Assembly (NCBI GenBank): GCA_964632505.1
Contig: CAZWCE010000007.1
Location: 165,007 to 229,006, forward strand
Direction: 5' to 3'
Length of the DNA: 64,000 nucleotides
Origin: CAZWCE01 sp964632505
GTDB lineage: Bacteria > Planctomycetota > Planctomycetia > Pirellulales > Thermoguttaceae
Positions 18,658 to 28,700 of this stretch are shown one piece after another. The first letter of the stretch is position 1. The number at the start of each line of letters is the position of its first letter. The notes under the pieces are model-generated. The model saw only the letters and a program-made list of their open reading frames with translations, ran no database searches and was not told the DNA's origin. A program made the translations under genes and the position numbers.

Positions 18658-20124
18658 TCAATAGCCGGGATATGTTCGCGTGCTGAAATAATCGCCGTAA
18701 TATCCGCTGTAGCAAGTCGACTGGGGAAGAACCTTGGCGCCGAAGTATCCCCAGGGATAGGCGTTTTTCGAGGGGAGCCGCATGCCGGTGTCCGGCGGGA
18801 GATAAGGATCGTCCCACGCTTCGGACATCTTCTCCAGCGGCTTATAAATCAACGGCGGAAGAAGCCAGTAGCCGACTCGACACGACTTCTTCTCTTTCTC
18901 GGAAGTCTGATCACGCCTGCCGACTCTCGGCATCGGGCATCGGGATCCCCAGGGCGACATCGCGTAGTTCATCGATCCTTGAGCCGGATGGGCCGGATAA
19001 GCCGGACGCCGGTAGCCCCACCCGGTCGTCCCGTAGCCTCCTCCACCGTACGCGCCTCGGTAAGCCATTGCCGGGCTCCCTCGATGGTACGCGGACTGGG
19101 GAGCGGGCATCGGCATCATTTGATTCGAAGGGAGATAGCCGGCCATCGGCGAAGGGGCTTGTGCCGGTTGCATCGATGCAGCATATGGATATCCGTACAT
19201 GTAAGGAGGATAGGCCGAAGGCATCGGCACCGGGTAAACGTATCGGTTGTTGGCTGGATACGAATAGGTATACGGATAATCAGTACAACCTCCGTAGGTA
19301 TAGTAGCCCATGTATCCGGCGGCATAGGGCATCGCCGGAGCAGCTTGCGGAAACATGCCCGGAACGGGTGGGGGATAAGCGGATTGAGGGACGCGAGGAG
19401 GGTAATTCCTTGGTGACGATGCATGCGCTTTCTCGGGCGGAGCTTGGTCGCCCCCTCGGGAAGAAGTTCCATCACTGGCCGACGATCCTTCCGTCGGTTG
19501 AAGCCCCTGCGTCGTCGCGACCGACTCCCAACCGTCATGCGAAACCAATCGGATCGGCCGATCCGCCTCCTCTGTTTGTCCCGCAAGAGGCCGCCTTTTG
19601 CGCCAGTGGAGCGTCTCCGCCCCCCTCGGAGCGGAAGGTTCTTTCGTCTTCGGCAAAGGTTGCGGCTCGGTCGATTCCGAGCCGAGCGTATCTGACGGCT
19701 CCGTGTCCCCGCCCGAAGCTTCCATCGGCCCAGTGCTTCGGGAAGGATAGGGCGTCGCGGCTGAAGAAGCCGAATGGGCCACTTGACCACAAATTTGGTT
19801 CGTCTTTTCCGCCCGCCGGGGGATGATCGGAAATAGGTGATCGTCATGGGCCGTAAAGGGTGTCGGATAATTCAGCGTGTAGGAGGGATACGCCGTGTAT
19901 CTTGCCGCGTAAGGCGAAAAAAGCGAGGAGCTGTTGGCTCGACGGAGACGGTTGTCGGGATTCGACGGCTGAGGGTAGTATTGGATCGATTCCGGCAATA
20001 CCACATGCGGCACCAGCTCGTAGGTGACTTTCGCTCGGGACGACGCCGCATCTTCAGCTCGGCACATCGACGTCGACATCCCCAACACCAACATTGCAAT
20101 AAGATTAGCGTAACGAAATTCCAT
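18658..20124 (-). CDS. Exported Pro/Tyr/Ser-rich protein of unknown function
   Basis: 488 residues from the ATG at 20122-20124, which has a GGGGGGCGAAG stretch directly upstream; an upstream in-frame start would add 30 residues ahead of the signal peptide. Residues 6-20 form a hydrophobic signal segment (LIAMLVLGM) ending near CRAEDA. The centre (about 260-410) is extremely rich in Pro, Tyr, Met, Ala and Gly with repeated YP, PY and AYPP units; the end has a short conserved-looking block with DDPYLPPDTGMRLPSK. No known domain recognised. It converges on bamA with 28 bases between stops and lies downstream of thrS. Perhaps a surface or cell-wall protein, by composition only. Confidence 0.75.
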   Translation of the reverse strand: MEFRYANLIAMLVLGMSTSMCRAEDAASSRAKVTYELVPHVVLPESIQYYPQPSNPDNRLRRANSSSLFSPYAARYTAYPSYTLNYPTPFTAHDDHLFPIIPRRAEKTNQICGQVAHSASSAATPYPSRSTGPMEASGGDTEPSDTLGSESTEPQPLPKTKEPSAPRGAETLHWRKRRPLAGQTEEADRPIRLVSHDGWESVATTQGLQPTEGSSASDGTSSRGGDQAPPEKAHASSPRNYPPRVPQSAYPPPVPGMFPQAAPAMPYAAGYMGYYTYGGCTDYPYTYSYPANNRYVYPVPMPSAYPPYMYGYPYAASMQPAQAPSPMAGYLPSNQMMPMPAPQSAYHRGSPAMAYRGAYGGGGYGTTGWGYRRPAYPAHPAQGSMNYAMSPWGSRCPMPRVGRRDQTSEKEKKSCRVGYWLLPPLIYKPLEKMSEAWDDPYLPPDTGMRLPSKNAYPWGYFGAKVLPQSTCYSGYYGDYFSTRTYPGY

Positions 20125-20532
20125 CTTCGCCCCCCAGCGACCGATTACGATTCTTCCTTGACGTGTTTTCTTCTCCATCGACTCAGGGAGGCATGCGACA
20201 ACGCCGCTTCTCATTCATCCTGGTTTTCCGTGACCGTGTGCATAGGCCCGTCGACGACCACCGGAATCACGCCCCCCCCATGCGATGGGCAAAACCTCCC
20301 CCGATTGACTATCCAGTATCATCCGGACAAGAGGACCCATTATCTATTGATCGATCAAATGGCCCGGCGACCGAGATGAATCCGAAGAAAAAGGCTGGAT
20401 TTTGAGAAATAACCTCGGTTGGGGAACATCTTAGAAAAAGATGGAGAGATTGCGAAGAATATTCCGGCCAATGGATTCAGCTTGCCGTTGAGGAAACCGA
20501 AACAAGCAACAACGCCAGAACCGCGGATTTGG
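20125..20532. other. 408-base intergenic region between thrS end and the Pro/Tyr-rich gene
   Basis: Both flanking genes are on the minus strand, so this is the thrS 3' end plus the promoter region of the exported protein gene. No T-tailed hairpin was found on the minus strand. No small gene can be supported. Confidence 0.4.
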
Positions 20533-22500
20533 TTATTCCGACGCGGCTTCCTCGGAGAGTTGCCGGGTGCTGATTTCGTGCAAGAGTTTTTCGCGTGCCT
20601 CTTCGAGAGACGAAGCCCCCAGATCCCCACGGCGTCGATCCCGAAGGGCCACGGAACGGCTTTCCTGCTCGCGACCGCCGATCACACACATATAGGGCAC
20701 CAATTCGAGTTGGGCATCGCGAATCTTCGAGCCGATCTTCTCCGGACGATAATCGCCGGAACAGCGAATTCCCGATTCCCGGAAAAACGCTTCCACTTCA
20801 CGGGCATAGCTCTCGAATTTCTCGCTGACTGAAAGCACGCGCACCTGCTCGGGGGCCAGCCAAAGCGGAAACGCCGCGGCGAAATGCTCGATCAAAATGC
20901 CGGTGAAACGCTCGAAGGAGCCGAACGGCGCACGATGGATCATCACGGGACGATGGGGGTGATTGTCGGCACCGATATATTCCAAGGCGAACCGGTCCTC
21001 GCTGGGAAGATTATAATCCAATTGCACGGTTCCGAGCTGCCACTCGCGACCGAGACAGTCCCGGACGACGAAATCGGCCTTCGGTCCGTAAAACGCCGCC
21101 TCGCCGGTCTCGATCTCCAGATCGGGCAAATCCATTTCACGACAGACTTCCTCGAGGGTTTTCTCGGCGCGGTCCCAGACGTCGTCGCTCCCGATGTACT
21201 TATCGCTGCCCGGTTCACGGAAGCTGAGCCGCACCCGATAATCTTCCAGTCCCAGCGTCTTGAGCACATGGATCGTCATTTCGAGACAACTGCGAAACTC
21301 CTCGGCTACCTGGTCTTCGGTGCAGAAAATGTGGGCGTCATCCTGGGTGAAGCCCCGAACACGGGTCAGACCGCTGAGTTCCCCCGACTGCTCGAATCGA
21401 TGCACATACCCGAATTCCGAAAGACGGAGCGGCAGGTCCCGGTAGCTTCGCGGCTTCGACTGGTACACCATGATGTGATGGGGACAGTTCATCGGCCGCA
21501 AGAGATAGCGCTCGCCGTCCTGCAATTCCACCGGCGGGAACTGGCTATCGGCATAGTAAGGGTAGTGACCGGAGGTTTCGTAGAGCTCGATCTTTCCCAG
21601 CGGACAGGTGTAAATCGGCTGATATCCACGCGCGATCAATTCCTCGTAGATGAAATTCTCCAATTGGCGACGCAGGATCGCCCCTTTCGGCAGCCATAGG
21701 GCGAATCCTTGACCAACCTGAGGATCAATCAAAAACAGCTCGTGTTTTTTTCCCAAAACTCGGTGGTCGCGTTTTTTGGCCTCTTCCAGTCGGTGCAGAT
21801 GCTGCTTGAGCTCTTTTTTATCGAACCAAGCAGTGCCGTAAAGTCTTTGGAGCTGGCGATTTGCGGAATCTCCCTTCCAATACGCTCCAGCGAGGGACAT
21901 CAGCTTGAACGCCCCGATCGACTTCGCACTGGGGACGTGCGGTCCCCGACAGAGATCGAGAAATTCTCCCTGCCGATAGAAAGAAACGGTGTCCTCTTCT
22001 CCGAGCCCTTCCTGAAGGTGTTCGACTTTGAGCGTTTGGTCAAGATCCCGCAATAGCGCGATCGCCTCGTCGCGAGGCAATTCCATACGCTCGAACGGCT
22101 CGTCCTCCTTCACGATCCGCTTCATCTCCTTCTCGATCCTCTCGAAGTCGTCTTCCGAAAGAGGTTTTTCCGTCGCGAAATCGTAGTAGAAACCGTGTTC
22201 CACGTTCGGTCCGAACGCCAGTTCGACCCCGTCGAACAGACGCATCACCGCCCGGGCCATCACATGCGCCGCTGAATGCCGCATAATCTCCAGCGCTTCC
22301 GGGTCGCGTTTGGTGATCAACCGCAACGCCACCGTGCCCTCTTCCGGCAACCAGGCATCGGCCCCGGTGAGACACCCATCGACCTCCGCGGCCAGCGTCG
22401 CCTTCGCCAGACCGGGACCGATCTGGTGCGCAACGTCCACCGCTCGCATTCTCCGCGAATATTCCTGTATAGTTCCGTCGGGCAATTGGACCTGGAGCAT
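20533..22500 (-). CDS. thrS: Threonyl-tRNA synthetase
   Basis: 655 residues, full length. Charges tRNA-Thr. Order: TGS domain (1-62), the editing domain with HSAAHVMA near 75 and YYDF near 126, the class II catalytic core with RPMNCPHHIMVY (zinc Cys and first zinc His), motif 2 around FRYEQSGEL-like RFEQSGELSGLTRVRGFTQDDAH, and the C-terminal anticodon-binding domain (VRVLSVSEKFESYAREV). The start ATG has only a weak AGAGAAAG upstream. infC does not follow, in contrast to many bacteria. Confidence 0.97.
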   Translation of the reverse strand: MLQVQLPDGTIQEYSRRMRAVDVAHQIGPGLAKATLAAEVDGCLTGADAWLPEEGTVALRLITKRDPEALEIMRHSAAHVMARAVMRLFDGVELAFGPNVEHGFYYDFATEKPLSEDDFERIEKEMKRIVKEDEPFERMELPRDEAIALLRDLDQTLKVEHLQEGLGEEDTVSFYRQGEFLDLCRGPHVPSAKSIGAFKLMSLAGAYWKGDSANRQLQRLYGTAWFDKKELKQHLHRLEEAKKRDHRVLGKKHELFLIDPQVGQGFALWLPKGAILRRQLENFIYEELIARGYQPIYTCPLGKIELYETSGHYPYYADSQFPPVELQDGERYLLRPMNCPHHIMVYQSKPRSYRDLPLRLSEFGYVHRFEQSGELSGLTRVRGFTQDDAHIFCTEDQVAEEFRSCLEMTIHVLKTLGLEDYRVRLSFREPGSDKYIGSDDVWDRAEKTLEEVCREMDLPDLEIETGEAAFYGPKADFVVRDCLGREWQLGTVQLDYNLPSEDRFALEYIGADNHPHRPVMIHRAPFGSFERFTGILIEHFAAAFPLWLAPEQVRVLSVSEKFESYAREVEAFFRESGIRCSGDYRPEKIGSKIRDAQLELVPYMCVIGGREQESRSVALRDRRRGDLGASSLEEAREKLLHEISTRQLSEEAASE

Positions 22501-22808
22501 GTCGACTTTCTCTGCTGGACTATTCGGCGCAATAAACAGATCTTTTATCCTATTCCTCCGTCAAGGTATCGTCAAGGGAGTTCCGCCACGAAAAGGCGAT
22601 CGACCGATGCCGGAAGATATTCTTCTCAAAAATGCCGAACGAAAAGAAAACACACCGAGCGGAGACCGCGTTGAAAAGAACGTTTCTGGCCAACTTTTTC
22701 CAAACAACCACTTGACTCTTTCCCAATCCAATGGAAAATAGAGCCATCATTCCTGAAACGTCGCCGGTCGATTGATCCGGGCGGCCGTTGAATAATCTCG
22801 GGACAGCC
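22501..22808. other. 308-base region between thrS and tRNA-Val
   Basis: Contains the thrS promoter and leader (minus strand) and the tRNA-Val promoter (plus strand). No T-box-like element (no NGGUGGNACCGCG-type antiterminator core) was seen on the minus strand. Confidence 0.4.
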
Positions 22809-22883
22809 GGGCGATTAGCTCAGTTTGGTTAGAGCACTAGCTCGACAAGCTAGGGGTCACTGGTTCGAGCCCAGTATCGCCCA
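22809..22883 (+). tRNA. tRNA-Val (anticodon GAC)
   Basis: Full cloverleaf: acceptor GGGCGAT/ATCGCCC (22809-22815, 22876-22882), D stem GCTC/GAGC, anticodon stem CTAGC/GCTAG with loop TCGACAA (anticodon GAC at 22844-22846), 5-base variable loop, T arm ACTGG-TTCGAGC-CCAGT, discriminator A. CCA is not encoded. Position 33, just before the anticodon, is C rather than the nearly universal T. Confidence 0.95.
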
Positions 22884-22887
22884 CTTC

Positions 22888-22923
22888 AGGGGGTTGCAAG
22901 AAATTGCAGGCCCCTTCTTTTTT
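22888..22923 (+). terminator. Intrinsic terminator of tRNA-Val
   Basis: A 12-position stem (22888-22899 with 22904-22915, one G-G mismatch and one G-T pair) is capped by a GAAA tetraloop and followed by ttcttttttg. It starts 5 bases after the tRNA. Confidence 0.88.
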
Positions 22924-23044
22924 GCGCATAAGTCGGCATTCTCTAACCCCTTACTTCAATTTTGCGGTCTATTGCAACCCAATACCTTCGGGGGCCGGGT
23001 TACCGAACGAGCCCCCCAAAGGCGCCCCCGTCAAGAGAGGCGAC

Positions 23045-24274
23045 CTATTCCGGCGGAGGAAGGTCGAGCCCTTCTTCGTGAGCACCGAGGTCTGGGGCTT
23101 TTCCGGTCCAAGTATCCATCTCGACTCGGTATCCTTCGAGCTTCGCCCCGGAAATTTCTTGATCCGACACCCCTTCGACCCCGCGATCGACCGTCGAAAG
23201 ACGCGAGCCGTCAAGTGCCGGCTTGGAAAGGAGCTCATCGGCCGCGATATTCGAATCTTCATGATCCGTCCCATTGTTCCACAAAAGGGTTCGACCGATA
23301 TAAGAGTGCCGATCGACTTTCAGAAGTGCACATTTCTCCGTGTCGGTGATGACGTTATTGAAAGCGAGGACTCGGTCGCCGCCGGTGATCCCGTAATGAT
23401 TTCCCACGATATCATTATTCACAATGACGACCCGTTCTTCGACATCGGCGCCTTCGTAGTTCTCCACGGTGTTGGCGTCGCTCATGAAGCCGATGCCCGC
23501 CATGGCGTTGTCGGCGATGATGTTGCGTTCGATGCGGAAAGCGCGATTGGACGGTTCGGGATAGTCGATGATCTGAATGCCGTCCTCCTCGTTCCGCTCG
23601 ATCCGATTGTAGCGAATGACGGCCGTCCGCAGTTTTCCTTCGTAGGGATGCAGGCGAATCTCGATGCCGTCGTCGCCGTTATCGCTCAGAATATTGTGCT
23701 CGAAAACACCTTGGCACGGACCGTCCAGGTCGATCGCATCGTCCCGGTTTTGTCTGAATATGTTGTGGGCGCAAACGCCGCCGCCCCCTTCGTAGTCGAT
23801 GGCATCGGTATTGTGATGAAAAACGTTGTGCAGGATATTGATATCGGCCTCGCAGGAGATACCGTCATCTCCATTGCAAATAGTGAAACCGACGATCTGC
23901 GTATCGCGCCCCGCCTGGTCCCCCACCAGGATCACCTTTTCCATGCGGCCCTCCTTCCGAGTTTTGTCCGTCCCATCCAGGACCGTCTCGCCGATACGCT
24001 TCGGATCCCCCGTGGTGACATAGGTGGACGCCAAAGTGATCGATTTATTGTCGATGATAAGTGACTCTCTGTACACACCCGGGGCAACCAGGACCATATC
24101 GCCGTCTTTCGCGGCATCGACGGCTTCCTGGATCGAAGCATGATCGTCCGGGACTTTCACGGTCTCACCGGTCACTCGTTCAAGTACGGTTTCATTCCCT
24201 TCAGCAGGGCACCTCGCGACATTCCAAGAACTAAGCAAAGCCGCGGCGGCGAAAAACATTGTGAATCGTTGCAT
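23045..24274 (-). CDS. Secreted right-handed parallel beta-helix protein
   Basis: 409 residues from ATG 24272-24274, with AGGAGA about 10 bases upstream; residues 1-22 are a signal peptide (MQRFTMFFAAAALLSSW). Residues 40-90 carry the entry motif of NosD/pectate-lyase-like helices (DDHASIQEAVDAAKDGDMVLVAPGVYRE). From about 100 to 330 there are repeated PbH1 coils of the form NxDDGI, NTDAIDYEG, NRDDAIDLDG, NGDDGIEI, NEEDGIQII. Such folds bind or cleave polysaccharides; no catalytic residues can be named. Divergent from the GH-like gene at 24708, sharing a 433-base regulatory region. Confidence 0.85.
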   Translation of the reverse strand: MQRFTMFFAAAALLSSWNVARCPAEGNETVLERVTGETVKVPDDHASIQEAVDAAKDGDMVLVAPGVYRESLIIDNKSITLASTYVTTGDPKRIGETVLDGTDKTRKEGRMEKVILVGDQAGRDTQIVGFTICNGDDGISCEADINILHNVFHHNTDAIDYEGGGGVCAHNIFRQNRDDAIDLDGPCQGVFEHNILSDNGDDGIEIRLHPYEGKLRTAVIRYNRIERNEEDGIQIIDYPEPSNRAFRIERNIIADNAMAGIGFMSDANTVENYEGADVEERVVIVNNDIVGNHYGITGGDRVLAFNNVITDTEKCALLKVDRHSYIGRTLLWNNGTDHEDSNIAADELLSKPALDGSRLSTVDRGVEGVSDQEISGAKLEGYRVEMDTWTGKAPDLGAHEEGLDLPPPE

Positions 24275-24707
24275 GGCTGAAAATCTCCTGTTGCTCGTTA
24301 AAGGGGGCTTCGGGATGCCGTCCACGACATCTCTTGTCATCGCGGATCATCCTATCTTGCAAATTGGCCGGACACCATTGCCCCGGAACTCTCAAACAAC
24401 GGTTTCCGAGAGAGATGTCGTTGCACGAGAAACGGCATGTCCCGCAACTCATGAAGAGACAAGAGTTTACAATGCGGCTTTCACCACCCTGGCCTGCGGA
24501 TTATTTCTTCGCTAGGTTTGCGCTAAAATACGACAACAGAGAACGCATCGAGGAGCCGACTTCATTCTTCTCCGACAAAAAGAGGATTTGTCTTTCGCGT
24601 TGCAATGCGTTATCTTGGACCGTGTTCCTGGGGATTGGAGCGGAAAAGCAATCTCACTTCGGGACGCCCTCGCCCCGAGCTATCTCTACTCTGTTCGGAG
24701 AATAACC
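24275..24707. other. 433-base divergent promoter region
   Basis: Lies between the 5' ends of the beta-helix gene (minus) and the GH-like gene (plus). It must hold both promoters. No clear operator or consensus promoter was found. Confidence 0.45.
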
Positions 24708-25745
24708 ATGAAATCGAATCCTCCCACCCTCCTCCACTCCCTTTCGGTTGCCGCGTTCCTCTTCGCGGCGACTTCGTCGCTGGCCGGGGAGTACACGTTC
24801 ACCATCTCGGGGGAGCAACTTATGCTCAATGAAACGCCGATAAAAATTCTGGGACTCCGTTGCTCCAATGCCCTCCTCTCGGACGAAAAGACGGACGAAC
24901 TGATCGCAAATCTCGACATCTATAAGAGCTATGGGGTCAACACGGTCAGCGTGTTCTTCATGGGATCGCGTTTCGGCGATATCAAGGGCTATCGGCCCGA
25001 CGCCACCTTGGAACCGGAGATCGCCGAACGAATGGGGAAAATCATCGAGGCGGCGGACCGCCGGGGGATGATCGTGCTGGTCGGCTGCCTGTACTGGAGC
25101 ACCTCCCGAGCGAAAGAGGACCTGAAACACTGGGGCCAGGAGGAGGCGAATCGTGGGGTCGCCAATACGGTACGGTGGCTGGTGGAGCACGATTATCGGA
25201 ACGTCTTCGTCGATCCGGATAACGAAGGCATGTCGCCCTGGGACGTCAACGCGATGATCGAAGCGGCCCATGCGGTCGATCCGACGATCATGGTCGCCAA
25301 CAACGATCGTCATCGGGCCCCGAGTGCCGATTTGAACATTCATCACGGTCCGAAGGAGAAGGGCAAGCCTTGGCTCGACAGCGAAGCGACCCCGACCAAC
25401 GCCCCGGGAGGTTACTGGGGATCGTACAGCAAGGAGAGCCACCAACAGCGAGGATACTACAACTACTCGCGCATCGGGCGATACACTCCCGAAATGAAGG
25501 AGAATCAATTCGCCCAAACCCGCGACGATTACGAGAACCACCAGGGGCATATGCTCGCCTCGACCTGGATCCAATGCGGACGGGCCGAGGGCATCGACGG
25601 GCCTTTTTTGGAGCCGGGCGGTCACTCCGAGATCGAACATATCGACGCCGACATCGACACGATCCACCCCGACGCCGGCGTGCTCTGGTGGCTGGAATTC
25701 ATCCAAGACCGCTACGGGGAATGGACTCCGCCGGAGGCGAAATAG
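24708..25745 (+). CDS. Exported glycoside hydrolase-like TIM-barrel protein
   Basis: 345 residues from ATG 24708, with GGAG 7 bases upstream; an in-frame upstream start would precede the signal peptide. Signal peptide to about residue 26 (FLFAATSSLAG). The body resembles clan GH-A: YGVNTVSVFFMGSRFG (strand 2), GMIVLVGCLYWS (strand 3), VFVDPDNEGMSPWD (a D-x-x-N-E at the end of strand 4, the usual acid/base position) and KPWLDSEATP (candidate nucleophile Glu). Substrate unknown. Its last 34 bases overlap the 3' end of the convergent propeller gene. Assignment to a numbered family is not possible by eye. Confidence 0.62.
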   Translation: MKSNPPTLLHSLSVAAFLFAATSSLAGEYTFTISGEQLMLNETPIKILGLRCSNALLSDEKTDELIANLDIYKSYGVNTVSVFFMGSRFGDIKGYRPDATLEPEIAERMGKIIEAADRRGMIVLVGCLYWSTSRAKEDLKHWGQEEANRGVANTVRWLVEHDYRNVFVDPDNEGMSPWDVNAMIEAAHAVDPTIMVANNDRHRAPSADLNIHHGPKEKGKPWLDSEATPTNAPGGYWGSYSKESHQQRGYYNYSRIGRYTPEMKENQFAQTRDDYENHQGHMLASTWIQCGRAEGIDGPFLEPGGHSEIEHIDADIDTIHPDAGVLWWLEFIQDRYGEWTPPEAK

Positions 25746-28700
25746 CCGACCCGACCATCGCGAAACGCGAGAAACAGTCCCCGGTCGGTCACCGCCATCG
25801 CATCGAAAACGGGGACCGCCGCCAACGGCTTCGACCAGATCACCTCCCCGCTCTCACGGCCCACGGCGTGCAGCTTCGCCCCCTGCGTCGTCTCCATCCA
25901 AGGTTTCGGCACGGTTGCCACGAAGAGGAGGTCTTGGGTCAGCGCCATCGCCACGACCGGATCGGTCGGGTCGAGCGACCATTTGAACGATCGCGTGAAA
26001 GATGATTTCTTCTCTCCCTTGCGGGAAGAGGACTCCATCGGTTCGCGGAAGAGATGATGCCCCGGTCCGGCGGCCGAGGGATGCCCCCCCTGACGCTTGT
26101 CGTAGAACTTCCGCCCGTAGCCGAAAACATGACGATCGCCGAGGACGATCATCCTACCGGCCGGGGTGCGGTTTCCCGAAAGATGCCAGCCGTGATAGCC
26201 GGTGCCCATCGACTCCCCGAATTGCCAATAGGTCCGGTGCCACCAATTCTCGTCGAGCAGTCCCGCGGAGGAGTAAAGGTGCTTCTTCCCCAGCGGGAGC
26301 GATTCGAGGTCGGCATCGAAACGCAGATGGCGCATGAACAGGTCGCCATCTTCGAGGGTCAGAATATCGGGCAGCGCGACGCGGGGGGCATCGTAACCGA
26401 ACGATCGGACGAGATCCTTCGGTTGCTCTCCGGTCTGAGGATCCCGGCTGCTGAATTTTCGCGAGGCGAGCTGTCGGCCCGTCTTCAGATCGAGTGCGTA
26501 GAGCAGGATGCCGCCGTCGAGGAACGAGGACCGACCGGCCGCGAAATAAACCCGGTCGTCTTGAACCAACACGCTACCATGGACCGGCCATAACGATTCG
26601 AGCTGCTCCTCGGAGACGATCTGCGCCTCGGTCGGGGCGGCCTGGAAACGCCAGGCGAGCTTTCCGGAATCGGCATCCAGACAATACACATCGCCGCTTC
26701 GGGCACCGAACACGAGGCGGCCCTGGGAGAAAGCGGGAGGCGAATCGATGGGGCCACGGGCGACGAAACGCCACTCGGGACGACCATCGGATGCTCGTAG
26801 CGCCGCCACGGAATGAGCCGGTTGATCGACGCAGAACACCTTCCCCCCGGCGACGATCGGCGGCGTGATCGAGGAACCGACATTCCGCAACCACTTCTCC
26901 TCCAATGGGGGAGACAACGACACTTCGGTCGCACCGCTCCGACGCGCATCACGGCGATACAGCGGCCAGTCGCCGGGGTTGCCGGGCTCGGAAGCCATCG
27001 CGTAGGCCGCCCCCTTTTCCAGCCTCGCTTCCGGGGGAGGCGGTTCGACGGGGTAGGCGCTCTCCGGGGCCAGGGCGTTGATGCCGGTCAACTTCCCCGT
27101 GATGTGGCAGGCGCAGGAATGCAGCGGAGCGATGACCAGCCCGTTGGTCGGCATCACCCCGTACTGACAGGTTCCCCGCACCCAATGATGAGGAATCTTC
27201 GCGCCGCTGACGGGATCGATGAACTCGATGCCCGAACGCCCCGTGAGGATGTAATTCACCGTGGCCTTATTGCGATAACATCGATGATGGCCCATGCCGG
27301 GTTGGAAATAATCCAAATCGCTCTGCATTTGAGCGACGACTTTTCCCGTATGCAGATCGCGTCCGCGGACGAATCCGGGATCCCGCTTGCCCAGGATTTT
27401 CCCGGTCCAAACGACTTGGTCGATCACGAAGACATCGAGCGGACAATCGTAGTTTTCGAAGCACTCTCCCCGCCAGAGTTCTCGGCCGTCGCTCAGATCG
27501 TATGCGACGATCTCGGCCGGCAGCGCACGCCCCTTATGGGAGTTCTCGACGATCCAGTCGCCCGGCTCGGCTTCGTTCGCGACGTGCGAGAGATCGGCCC
27601 GATCGGCGACCAACACGACGCCGTCGGCGATGACCAGCGTCGGCGTCGACCAAGTGACCCGAGAAAGAGGCAACGGACGGGGCGTCTGCCAACGTTTTTC
27701 TCCGGTGGCCCGATCGAGGCAGATCAACTCGGCCGGCGTATGGAGGCAAACGGCATCGCCGTAGACCGCCGTGACCGCCGGCAGCATCGCGACGGTCTCT
27801 TCATCCGATTTCTTCCACTGGAGTTCGCCCGATTCCTGCGAGTAGGCGAGAAGACGTCGAGCTCCGAACTCGCGAATCGGCACGCGGGGATACTCGTAAT
27901 GGGTCATCGTTTCGGCCCGCTCTTCGAACCACTGCTTCCTCCGGCGATGCCCCTCGGCCGACATATCGTCCGCCACCACGAACACCTGTCCCCGATCGAT
28001 GAGAATTTCCCGTGCGCCGTGGGAGTCTTCGAGAGTGCGGACCAACTCGCCGGTCGCGGCGTTCCAAACTTGCACTTCGGCGCCCATCGGCAACGCTCCG
28101 TAGAGTCGATCGCCGTGGACGGTCAACCGACGGGCGATATCGACCGGACCGCTGCGGAATCCGCGAAGCGGACTCTCCCAGAGATCGATCGGACGTGACC
28201 AGAGCAAGACACCGTTGTGGGCATCGCGGGCCACGAGTTTCCACTCCGGCGGGGCCGTCACATCGGCGATCGGTCCTTCATCGACAATATAGAACACGCG
28301 GCCATGATCGCTGACCATCGCACTGACACTGCCGAGGTGTTCGTGACTGCGGGCATATTCGGGATCGCACGTCCATCGGAGGCTCTCGGGAGGTCCCACG
28401 ACTTGATCGTGCGAGACCGCATTGTTTGAAGCATCGTAGAGGAAGTGCGTCCAGGAGTCGGTTCCTTCACGCGGCGGTTTGATCTTCTTGTTCCAGCTCT
28501 CCCCCTCGCGTCTCAAGAGCACTCCACCGGGGGCGAGTACCCGCATGAGTTCCTTCTCGGCAACCGCGCCGCCGGTTTCATCGATCAGGAGATTCACGAC
28601 ATGGTGGACATAGGGAAGCCGGTCCGCTCCGAGCCGCCGAATCGTGACCCGTCCATACACTCCTGCCTTCTGAACCGTTTCGCGTGCTTTCCGAACGACC

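Noticed and set aside
22501..22808. T-box or other tRNA-sensing leader before thrS
   Set aside because: No antiterminator core or T-box sequence was seen on the minus strand.
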